Of a DNA stretch of 36,348 bases, positions 25,996-32,397 are shown one piece after another; position 1 is the stretch's first letter, and each line of letters starts with the position of its first letter. A program made the position numbers and the translations under genes. Under the pieces are notes generated by a model that saw nothing but the letters and a program-made list of their open reading frames with translations, had not been told where the DNA came from and did not search any database. Source of the DNA: Pseudomonadota bacterium (GTDB lineage Bacteria; Pseudomonadota; Alphaproteobacteria; Rhodospirillales; Magnetospirillaceae); contig JAFAAW010000072.1 of the NCBI GenBank assembly GCA_023426365.1, positions 1 through 36,348 on the forward strand, written 5' to 3'.

Positions 25996-27726
25996 TCAGA
26001 ACAGCAGGTCGTCCACGTCCACCGTTTCCTCGGGCTGGGGCGCGGTCGCGGCCTCGCCGTCGCCGAACAGGTCGTGCAGGGCGCGTTCGCTGGCCATGGT
26101 GTAATTGCCCGACAGCCGCGACAGGACCACCTGCTTGAGGTAATCGACCCGATCCTCCGCCACCGGGGTGGCGGCGGCATTGCGGCCCAGATCGTCGGCC
26201 ACCGCGCGCAGGCGGCGGGCAAAGCCCTCGGATGCCGCCAGGCCGCCGACCACCGCGCGCAGCTGTGATTGCGCGCGCCGGCTGTCGGATTCCAGCACGC
26301 TCAGCGCGGCACCCTGTTCGACCCCCGTGGCCGCCAACACGCCGGCCGCCTTGCGAAGGCCGCCGACCGTCGTGGCGATGGCGTCGCCGTCCTGGCCGTC
26401 CTGGCCGCGCGCCAGCGCCTCGGCGGTGGTCATGGCCTCGCGCAAGCCGCTCATCAGCACGGCGGCGTCCTCGACCGTGCGGTTCGCCAATTGGCGCAGG
26501 CTTTGCGCCACCACGCTCAGCGTGCGGCCGCGATCGCCCAGGCGGGCGCATTTGAACGAGGCATTCAGCGCCATGATCTTAAGGTCCGCCTCGATGGAAT
26601 GGACCGCTTCCACATGGGCGACCATGGCGGCGGCGGCGCGGGCCACGGCGGTCATGGTCGTTCCGGTGCGGGCGCGGGCGGCGGCATAGCCGCCCAGCAA
26701 TTGCTCCACATGGGTGATCTCGCGGCCCAGGTTTTCCAGGAACGACCGTTCGCCGTCGCCGCCGAAGCTGGCCCGGCCCAGTTGGGCGATCGCCTCGGTC
26801 TCGTCCGCCAGCGCGCCCAGGCTGGCGGCCACCCGGGCCGCCTCCTGCTCCAGGTCGCCGGCGGTGTGGGTCAGTTGGCGCGCCTGCAACGATGCCACCA
26901 GCGCGCCGGCCTGGGCGCGGTCGTCGGTGCCCATCCCATCGGCCGCGCCGCCCATCAGGCCGGCCAGCACCTCCAGCGCCTCGATCACGTGTTCGGTGCG
27001 CTGACGGGTGATGTCGCCGATCTGCAACGCCAGGACCGCCTGGCCGACGCGGTCGCCCGCCTGACGCGAGCGGGCGCCGATCGAGGTCGCCGCCTCGGCC
27101 ACCTGATGGCGTTGGTTCGACAGCCTGCGCAGATGCTCGTCCAGCCGGCGGGTGACCACCATCAATTCGTTGCCGTGATCCTCGGCAAAGCCGGCCTGGG
27201 CGCGGTGGGCTTCGGCGGTCTGCTCGGCCAGCCCGCGCAATTCGCCTTCCAGCACCGCAAGTTCGTTGGCGGCGTCGGCCGCCAGCCGGTCGATCTCGCG
27301 CGTGAACACCGAGAAATCGGTGCTGCCGTGGTCCAGGTGGGCGGCCTCGACCTTGGCATTCAGCGCCACCAGCTTGACCTCGGCGATGGTCCGGCTCAGC
27401 CGGGTCAGCCGGCCGCGCAAGGCCGCCAGGGCGCCGCCCAGCCCGCCCAATTGGGCCAGCACGTCGCCGCCGCCGGCCCCCCCCAGCGTGGCCGCGACCG
27501 CCAGGGCCGCGCCCAGCTCGTCCATGCAGTGCCGCATGTCGTCGCGGTCGAATTGTTGCGCCAGGGCGGCAAAGGTATCGGCGATGGTGCGCCAGCGTTC
27601 CACCGCATCGCCCAGGCCGTTGCCGGCATCCAGGAACAGGCCCTCAAGCTCACTGGCAACCGCGGCCAACTCGCTCAGGGCATGGCTGGTGCCCCTGTCG
27701 AAACCGGCAACAATGGCGGTGGTCAT
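25996..27726 (-). CDS. Soluble receptor-like protein with CheZ-like motif and acidic C-terminal tail
   Basis: A 576-aa protein, mostly helical, with no membrane segment or HAMP. Two stretches resemble the tip of chemoreceptor signalling hairpins: EVKLVALNAKVEAAHL (116-131) and DLKIMALNASFKCARL (381-396), each followed by a ...F/L-S-V... helix. Between them LQIGDITRQRTEHV (234-247) places D238 and Q242 with the DxxxQ spacing of the CheZ active site (D143/Q147 in E. coli). The last residues ETVDVDDLLF resemble the acidic, Phe-ended CheY-binding tail of CheZ. The operon opposite lacks cheZ. A role as CheY phosphatase or adaptor is inference; it may instead be a receptor-like scaffold. The ATG at 27726 is chosen because GGGAG lies just upstream; the frame extends to 27792 without a good site. 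It converges on cheB. Confidence 0.85.
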   Translation of the reverse strand: MTTAIVAGFDRGTSHALSELAAVASELEGLFLDAGNGLGDAVERWRTIADTFAALAQQFDRDDMRHCMDELGAALAVAATLGGAGGGDVLAQLGGLGGALAALRGRLTRLSRTIAEVKLVALNAKVEAAHLDHGSTDFSVFTREIDRLAADAANELAVLEGELRGLAEQTAEAHRAQAGFAEDHGNELMVVTRRLDEHLRRLSNQRHQVAEAATSIGARSRQAGDRVGQAVLALQIGDITRQRTEHVIEALEVLAGLMGGAADGMGTDDRAQAGALVASLQARQLTHTAGDLEQEAARVAASLGALADETEAIAQLGRASFGGDGERSFLENLGREITHVEQLLGGYAAARARTGTTMTAVARAAAAMVAHVEAVHSIEADLKIMALNASFKCARLGDRGRTLSVVAQSLRQLANRTVEDAAVLMSGLREAMTTAEALARGQDGQDGDAIATTVGGLRKAAGVLAATGVEQGAALSVLESDSRRAQSQLRAVVGGLAASEGFARRLRAVADDLGRNAAATPVAEDRVDYLKQVVLSRLSGNYTMASERALHDLFGDGEAATAPQPEETVDVDDLLF

Positions 27727-27797
27727 GGCGGCTCCCCTGCCGTGCGTCGGAACTGAAAGGGGATTATCCCTGCGCGCCGAGTTGCACGACAAGGCAG

Positions 27798-27832
27798 AGG
27801 GCCATCCTCCTGGCCCTCCCCCAAATGGGGGA
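27798..27832. other. Two abutting hairpins in the divergent spacer
   Basis: AGGGCCA (27798-27804) pairs with TGGCCCT (27811-27817). TCCCCC (27817-27822) pairs with GGGGGA (27827-27832). No T-run follows on either strand. They lie in the 303-bp spacer 27727-28029 between the receptor-like gene (minus) and the LuxR-type regulator (plus), possibly in the 5' leader of the former. The rest of the spacer holds no gene I can support and only a weak GATAAT (27954-27959) as a possible -10 for the regulator. Confidence 0.5.
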
Positions 27833-28029
27833 TGGATGGGGGATGGGCGGACGGGAGGGCGGCCTGTGTCTACCAGCAGTGCGATTGCCGTTGCTGCACC
27901 ACAACATTTTCCCGCGTGGTGGCGCGGGCGGACGAAAGCATGTGATCCATGCGGATAATATGACGATCGTTCGACGGGTGTTACTGTTCAGGGGAAAGAC
28001 AGGACGTCACAAAGTGAATGGGGGGCGCT

Positions 28030-28671
28030 ATGACTATTGTCGTGGCAGGTGATAACCGATTGGCCCAAGACAGCCTAGTCGCCAGCATAAATGCCAGTTT
28101 TGATTCCAGCCCGATGTGCTTGAACAACCTTGAGGAGGTTTTTGCGGCGAGCGACCGCATCGGGTCCATTTCGCTGGTACTCATTGATTACGATCTGGGG
28201 GCCGCCAAGGAAGCCTTGACCGAGATTCGCGGTCGGATGCCGTGCCAGCCGCGGGTGGCGCTGTACAGCGCGCCGGGCAACCCGGACGAGGCCATGCGCT
28301 GGCTCAACCACGGCTATGACGGCTATATGCCGCGCAGCATGTCGGCTTCGGCCATCGTCTGCGCCATTCAGTTGATGATGCGGGGGGAACGCTTCGTGCC
28401 GTCGATCACCATCGGCGGGGCCTTGCGCATTGGCGCGGAGCCGCGCCTGAGCACGCCGGCGCTGTCGCCGCGGCAGAACGAGATTCTGGCGCTGGTGGCG
28501 ACGGGGGCATCGAACAAGCATATCGCCCGCGCGCTGCGGGTCGAGGAAGTGACGGTGAAATCCCACGTGAAGGCGATCTTCCGCAAGCTAGGCGTGCACA
28601 CGCGCACCGAGGCGGCGCGCTTCGTGCTGACCGGTCCCGACCGCCAGCAGGCGGTGGGAGTGATGGCTTGA
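28030..28671 (+). CDS. NarL/FixJ-family response regulator with atypical receiver
   Basis: A 213-aa protein. The receiver has the phospho-acceptor D53 (LVLIDYDLG), but only one acidic residue at the Mg site (VVAGDN, D8) and Arg where the conserved Lys is expected (GYMPRSM). Phosphorylation may therefore be weak or absent. The LuxR-type helix-turn-helix is complete (LSPRQNEILALVATGASNKH, then RVEEVTVKSHVKAIFRKLGV, about 144-197). The ATG at 28030 has GGGGGGCGC upstream; an ATG four codons earlier has none. A strong terminator follows 39 bp after the stop. No kinase is adjacent. Its targets are unknown, and the receptor-like gene divergent from it is one candidate. Confidence 0.9.
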   Translation: MTIVVAGDNRLAQDSLVASINASFDSSPMCLNNLEEVFAASDRIGSISLVLIDYDLGAAKEALTEIRGRMPCQPRVALYSAPGNPDEAMRWLNHGYDGYMPRSMSASAIVCAIQLMMRGERFVPSITIGGALRIGAEPRLSTPALSPRQNEILALVATGASNKHIARALRVEEVTVKSHVKAIFRKLGVHTRTEAARFVLTGPDRQQAVGVMA

Positions 28672-28710
28672 CCCCGGGCGGAGCGGTCTGCGGTTCCGCC
28701 ACAAACTAAG

Positions 28711-28736
28711 GCCGGCGCGCTGCGCCGGCTTTTTTT
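28711..28736 (+). terminator. Rho-independent terminator of the LuxR-type regulator gene
   Basis: GCCGGCGC (28711-28718) pairs with GCGCCGGC (28722-28729) around a 3-nt loop and is followed by seven T (28730-28736). It begins 39 bp after the stop codon. Confidence 0.92.
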
Positions 28737-28788
28737 GGGGGTTCATCGCGGGATTGCGGGGAAGGTTGCCCATCAACTCATCCGTCGT

Positions 28789-28887
28789 GCCCGGACTTGA
28801 TCCGGGCCCCACGCGGCGCCGCCTGCCCCCCTTCCTTTCGATGAGCTGCCTGCGGACAAACGTGGCTGGCCGGGTCAGGCCCGGCCA
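28789..28887. repeat. Alphaproteobacterial palindromic repeat pair
   Basis: GCCCGGA-CTTGA-TCCGGGC (28789-28807) and, 59 bp on, TGGCCGGG-TCAGG-CCCGGCCA (28867-28887). Both cores are familiar from the dispersed intergenic palindromes of many alphaproteobacteria. Together they look like the two ends of one element of about 100 bp. They fill most of the 299-bp spacer between the LuxR-type regulator and the hemerythrin-like gene, in which I see no gene. Confidence 0.65.
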
Positions 28888-28970
28888 TGACCAGCACTTC
28901 CCCGCTGATTCGCGATGAACCTTTTTTGTGGTTCGGAAGTCCGCGAGGTTCGGCACGGGCGGTCGGCGCG

Positions 28971-29354
28971 TCAGACCCGGCCCAACTCCACGCGGTCGGC
29001 ATGAATGTCCGACAGCATGGTGCGGCCCAGCGCGCCGATCATGCCCACCACCCCTTCCGGCGCGGTGCGACGGCGGACATGGCTGCGCAGCGCGACGATC
29101 TGTTCGTCGATGGTTTCGTGGGGAAAGCCATGATCCGCGCCCACGAAGCATTCGTCCTCGGACTGGGCGTGGATCGAGCTGGCGTCGGCCAGCGCCTCGA
29201 TCAGCCGTTCGGCGCGGGCGTAATCCAGTTCGCGGATCGCGCCGTCGATGGCGGCCAGGCCGGTCAGCATGTCCCGGTGGCAGCAATCGATGGCGTCGTC
29301 GCCGATGCGGTATCCATCCGACCAGATGGGCAGGTCCCAGATGGGCTGGTCCAT
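28971..29354 (-). CDS. Hemerythrin-like protein with altered iron-ligand set
   Basis: A 127-aa protein with the hemerythrin start WDLPIWSDGYRIGDDAID followed by H26. H62 and E66 (SIHAQSEDE) keep the HxxxE spacing, and H118 lies in LSDIHADRVE. At the positions of the canonical HxxxH pair after the (F/Y)P turn the sequence is FPHETIDEQI, with a displaced H79 and Asp/Ile where His are expected. The final Asp (five after the last His) is Glu here (E123). Bacterial hemerythrins bind O2 at a di-iron site, so the site here may be lost, mononuclear or rearranged. The start is the ATG at 29354 with GGGAGG upstream; the longer frame to 29510 overlaps the receiver gene. It follows that gene by 29 bp. 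Confidence 0.8.
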   Translation of the reverse strand: MDQPIWDLPIWSDGYRIGDDAIDCCHRDMLTGLAAIDGAIRELDYARAERLIEALADASSIHAQSEDECFVGADHGFPHETIDEQIVALRSHVRRRTAPEGVVGMIGALGRTMLSDIHADRVELGRV

Positions 29355-29383
29355 GTCTGCCGTCCTCCCTTGATCCTTATCCT

Positions 29384-29776
29384 TCAGGCCCGGGCCTTGC
29401 CGGGATGCACGCACCCCAAGCCGCTCAGCAGGCGCTCGATATGGGTGACGCCGTACGGCTTGCGGGCCACCGGCCGGCGCGCATGGCGCTGGGGAATGGT
29501 CCGCAGCCACGCCGCCCCGGCGACGAACCCGAACGGGATCTGCCGGTCCGCCAGGAAGTCCGCCAGCGAAAACACGAAAGGCTGTCCCTGGTCGCCGTCC
29601 AGGCCCAGCTCGATATCCAAGATGGCCGCATGCGGCATCGCCGTCGCCACCAGATGGCGGGCATGCTCCAGGTCCCGTGCGGGTCCGACCAAGGTGCAGC
29701 CCAACATGGAAAGGATCGTCCGTGCCCCCTGTGTCGAGAAATATTCATCGCCAATGGCTAAAACCGATCTTGTCAT
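29384..29776 (-). CDS. Degenerate single-domain receiver protein
   Basis: A 130-aa receiver-like protein. The presumed phospho-acceptor is D54 (AAILDIELGLDG) and a Lys is kept in VARKPYGVTHIERLL. The N-terminal acidic pair is replaced by GDE (VLAIGDEYF), and an insertion (DGDQGQPFVFSL) follows the acceptor strand. The ATG at 29776 has AGGGATGGG upstream. It is the first gene of a two-gene operon with the hemerythrin-like protein, suggesting a joint redox or oxygen-linked signalling task. The promoter and 18-bp palindrome lie 116-172 bp upstream. Confidence 0.82.
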   Translation of the reverse strand: MTRSVLAIGDEYFSTQGARTILSMLGCTLVGPARDLEHARHLVATAMPHAAILDIELGLDGDQGQPFVFSLADFLADRQIPFGFVAGAAWLRTIPQRHARRPVARKPYGVTHIERLLSGLGCVHPGKARA

Positions 29777-29891
29777 CCCATCCCTGCGTAGTTCTACGGA
29801 GGCAGGTGCGCCCTTTTTTGGTGGTCTTCTGATTACTGCCGTTGAAAGTATTGTTGCAGTGCAAAATTCTGTGCGTTCGCCGTATTGCTGG

Positions 29892-29920
29892 ATGTTACAG
29901 CACGAAGTCTTTTCTGTAAG
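29892..29920 (-). promoter_or_regulatory. Candidate promoter of the receiver/hemerythrin-like operon
   Basis: On the minus strand CTTACA (complement of 29915-29920) is followed after 17 bp by TAACAT (complement of 29892-29897), four of six matches in each hexamer. The start codon is about 110 bp downstream, so the leader would be long. No alternative promoter nearer the gene is better. Confidence 0.35.
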
Positions 29921-29930
29921 CGGGATAAGT

Positions 29931-29948
29931 GGGGTAACGCGTTACCCC
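29931..29948. promoter_or_regulatory. 18-bp perfect palindrome, probable regulator binding site
   Basis: GGGGTAACGCGTTACCCC at 29931-29948 is fully self-complementary and sits 10 bp upstream of the candidate -35 of the receiver/hemerythrin-like operon, the position of an activator site. It is in the 414-bp spacer 29777-30190, which otherwise holds only the yggS terminator. Confidence 0.6.
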
Positions 29949-30030
29949 TGACGAAGGATGTCCTACACCTTTCGGGCCATTACTTTGGCAATGTCCCGGC
30001 GGGGTGTTGGCGGTTGCCGGCAGCGGCGGA

Positions 30031-30062
30031 GAAAAGAAAAGGCCCCGGCTTTCGCCAGGGCC
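30031..30062 (-). terminator. Rho-independent terminator of the glyA-yggS operon
   Basis: Read on the minus strand, a 9-bp stem (30054-30062 with 30041-30049, one G-T pair) closes on a GAAA tetraloop and is followed by TTTTCTTTT (complement of 30032-30040). It lies about 130 bp past the yggS stop. Confidence 0.9.
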
Positions 30063-30190
30063 GAGGGGGAACGAGGAGTGGGGGCGGGCGGGCCGCTGGA
30101 GCTGTTTTCGTTCACACGGAACCATCTCCAGGCCTGCCTCTGGCGCCCCCCTGCGGGGGCCGCTCAGGCGCCGCGCGGGCAGGACATGTT

Positions 30191-30964
30191 CTATCCGGCG
30201 GCGGCTTCCGGCCAGTAAAACGAATCCGGGGTCGGTCGCGCGCCGAAGATGGCCTGGCCGACACGCACCACGTCGGCGCCTTCCGCGATGGCTGTTTCGA
30301 AATCGCCGGACATGCCCATGGACAATTGGGCAAGGTTGGGGTCGATGCTGGCCGCCCGGTCGCGCAGCGCCCGCAGCAGCCGGAAACAGGCCCGCACGCG
30401 TTCGAGGTCGGCGCTGAACACCGCCAGCGTCATCAGGCCGCGCGGCCTCAGGCGCGGGTAGTCGGACAGGCGCTCGACAAAGGGCACAAGGTCGTCGGGA
30501 TGCAGGCCGAACTTGCTGGCTTCGCCCGAGGTGTTGACCTGGACGAAGACGTCCAGGGCGCGCCCCTCGGCCTCCAGGCGGCGGTTCAGTTCCTCGGCCA
30601 GCCGCAGGCTGTCGAGCGCATGGAACTCGTGGGCGAAGCGGACCAGGTATTTCACCTTGTTGGTCTGCAGGTGGCCGATGATGCTCCAGCGGATGGGCAG
30701 GTCGCGCAGCTCCGCCTGTTTGTCGCGGGCCTCCTGCAGCTTGTTCTCGCCGAAATCGATGATGCCGGCAGAGGCGGCCAGGCGAAGGATAGGGGCGGGC
30801 ACCGTCTTGGTGACCGGCAGCAGGCGCACTGCGCCAGGGTCGCGGCCCGCGCGGCGGCAGGCGGCGGCGATGCGGGCCTGGACGGCCGCCAGATTGGCGG
30901 CGAAGGCCGCCGCCGGGTCGGGATCGAAACGGGCAAGATCGTCGCGCGCAAGGCCGCTGTCCAT
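30191..30964 (-). CDS. yggS: YggS family pyridoxal phosphate homeostasis protein (PLPBP)
   Basis: A 257-aa alanine-racemase-fold protein. The PLP Lys is in LLPVTKTVPA. FGENKLQEA, WSIIGHLQTNKVKYL, FVQVNTSGEASKFG and LSMGMSGDFETAIAEGADVVRVG are hallmark family blocks. It binds PLP without known catalysis and keeps the PLP pool and amino-acid levels in balance. It is longer than the ~230-aa norm because of N-terminal additions (MDSGLARDDLARFDPDPAAA). GGAGAG precedes the ATG at 30964, 11 bp after the glyA stop. Pairing with glyA, a PLP enzyme whose loss is linked to PLP levels, is notable, since yggS more often lies with proC or cell-division genes. Confidence 0.95.
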   Translation of the reverse strand: MDSGLARDDLARFDPDPAAAFAANLAAVQARIAAACRRAGRDPGAVRLLPVTKTVPAPILRLAASAGIIDFGENKLQEARDKQAELRDLPIRWSIIGHLQTNKVKYLVRFAHEFHALDSLRLAEELNRRLEAEGRALDVFVQVNTSGEASKFGLHPDDLVPFVERLSDYPRLRPRGLMTLAVFSADLERVRACFRLLRALRDRAASIDPNLAQLSMGMSGDFETAIAEGADVVRVGQAIFGARPTPDSFYWPEAAAG

Positions 30965-30975
30965 GGGCGCTCTCC

Positions 30976-32265
30976 TCAGTAGGGCAGGGGGAAGCGATCG
31001 GCCAGGGTGCGCACGCGCTGGCCGATGCTGGCCCGTTCGCCGTCCAGGGTGCCGGCGTCGACCGCGCGCAGGGTGTCCAGGATCATGCCGGCGATCTGGC
31101 GGTACTCGCCGGCGCCGAACCCGCGCGAGGTTCCGGCGGCGCTGCCGACCCGGATGCCCGAGGTGACCATGGGCTTTTCCGGGTCGTTGGGAATGGCGTT
31201 CTTGTTGAGCGTGAGTCCCACCGATTCCAGGGCCTTTTCGGCCACGTTGCCGGTCACCCCCAGCGGCCGCAGATCGACCACGGCAAGGTGGCAGTCGGTG
31301 CCGCCGGTGGTGATCTTCAGCCCGCCGTCGATCAGCGCCTGCGCCAGCACCTGGCAGTTTTCCACCACGGTGCGGGCATAGGTGGCGAAGGACGGCCGCA
31401 GCGCCTCGCCGAAAGCCACCGCCTTGGCCGCGATCACATGCATCAGCGGGCCGCCCTGCAGGCCGGGAAAGATGGCGGAATTGATCTTCCTGGCGATGTC
31501 GGGATCGTTGCTCAGCACGAAGCCGCCGCGCGGGCCGCGCAAGGTCTTGTGGGTGGTCGAGGTGATCACGTGGGCGAAGGGCACGGGCGACGGATAGGCG
31601 CCACCCGCCACCAGCCCGGCGAAGTGGGCCATGTCCACCAGCAGGATCGCGCCCACCGCATCGGCGATGCGGCGGAAGCGGGCGAAATCCAGCACGCGCG
31701 GATAGGCCGAACCGCCGGCGATCAGCAGGCGCGGGCGGTGCGCCTGGGCCAGGCGCTCGACCTCGTCCATGTCGATCAGGTGGGTTTCGGGATCGACGCC
31801 GTAGCCGACGGCGTTGAACCATCGCCCCGACAGGTTGATGACCGCCCCGTGGGTCAGATGCCCGCCGGCCTTGAGATCAAGCCCCAGGATGGTGTCGCCC
31901 GGCGCCAGCAGGGCCAACAGCACCGACTGGTTGGCCTGGCTGCCGGAATGGGGCTGCACGTTGGCGTGCGCGCAGTCGAACAACTGCTTCAGGCGGTCGA
32001 TGGCCAGGTCCTCGACCACGTCCACATGGGTGCAGCCGCCGTAATAGCGCCGGTGCGGATAGCCCTCGGCGTATTTGTTGGTGAGGGCCGAGCCTTGCGC
32101 GTCCAGCACCGCCCGGCTCACGAAGTTCTCGGACGCGATCAGCTCAATGGACTGGCGCTGGCGCTGGGTCTCGGCGGCGATCGCGGCAAAGATGCTCGGA
32201 TCGGCCTCCGCCAGGGCTGCGGCGTCAACGCCTTGGGGGGTGGCGGTTTGGGACAGGGTGGCCAT
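30976..32265 (-). CDS. glyA: Serine hydroxymethyltransferase
   Basis: A 429-aa cytosolic PLP enzyme that converts serine and tetrahydrofolate to glycine and methylene-tetrahydrofolate. Family blocks include IELIASENFVSRAVL, TNKYAEGYPHRRYYGGC, LVDMAHFAGLVAGG, and the Schiff-base Lys in STTHKTLRGPRGG. Length is normal. The ATG at 32265 has GGAGAT at close spacing; an earlier in-frame start at 32322 reads through a repeat and has no ribosome binding site. It is followed by yggS (11 bp) and a shared terminator. A MocR-type PLP-dependent regulator lies 132 bp upstream on the same strand. Confidence 0.96.
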   Translation of the reverse strand: MATLSQTATPQGVDAAALAEADPSIFAAIAAETQRQRQSIELIASENFVSRAVLDAQGSALTNKYAEGYPHRRYYGGCTHVDVVEDLAIDRLKQLFDCAHANVQPHSGSQANQSVLLALLAPGDTILGLDLKAGGHLTHGAVINLSGRWFNAVGYGVDPETHLIDMDEVERLAQAHRPRLLIAGGSAYPRVLDFARFRRIADAVGAILLVDMAHFAGLVAGGAYPSPVPFAHVITSTTHKTLRGPRGGFVLSNDPDIARKINSAIFPGLQGGPLMHVIAAKAVAFGEALRPSFATYARTVVENCQVLAQALIDGGLKITTGGTDCHLAVVDLRPLGVTGNVAEKALESVGLTLNKNAIPNDPEKPMVTSGIRVGSAAGTSRGFGAGEYRQIAGMILDTLRAVDAGTLDGERASIGQRVRTLADRFPLPY

Positions 32266-32282
32266 GGCTGATCTCCTTCGCA

Positions 32283-32310
32283 GTGCCGGCGGGTGCCGTG
32301 CCGGCGGGTG
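32283..32310. repeat. 13-bp direct repeat upstream of glyA
   Basis: GTGCCGGCGGGTG occurs at 32283-32295 and 32298-32310 (15-bp period), 18 bp upstream of the glyA ATG. It could be chance in GC-rich DNA or a regulator site in the glyA leader. Confidence 0.45.
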
Positions 32311-32397
32311 GTTCGCCAGCACTTAGCATGCGAGTGGTCTGATATGCCCCGCCACTTTGAAGCTGTGGGGCAGGCCATTGTCGCCCTGTTGGCCGGA

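Noticed and set aside
28588..29286. 232-codon minus-strand frame over the LuxR-type gene end and palindromic repeats
   Set aside because: It runs through the terminator and repeats and overlaps the hemerythrin-like gene in a different frame; Arg/Pro-rich without motifs.
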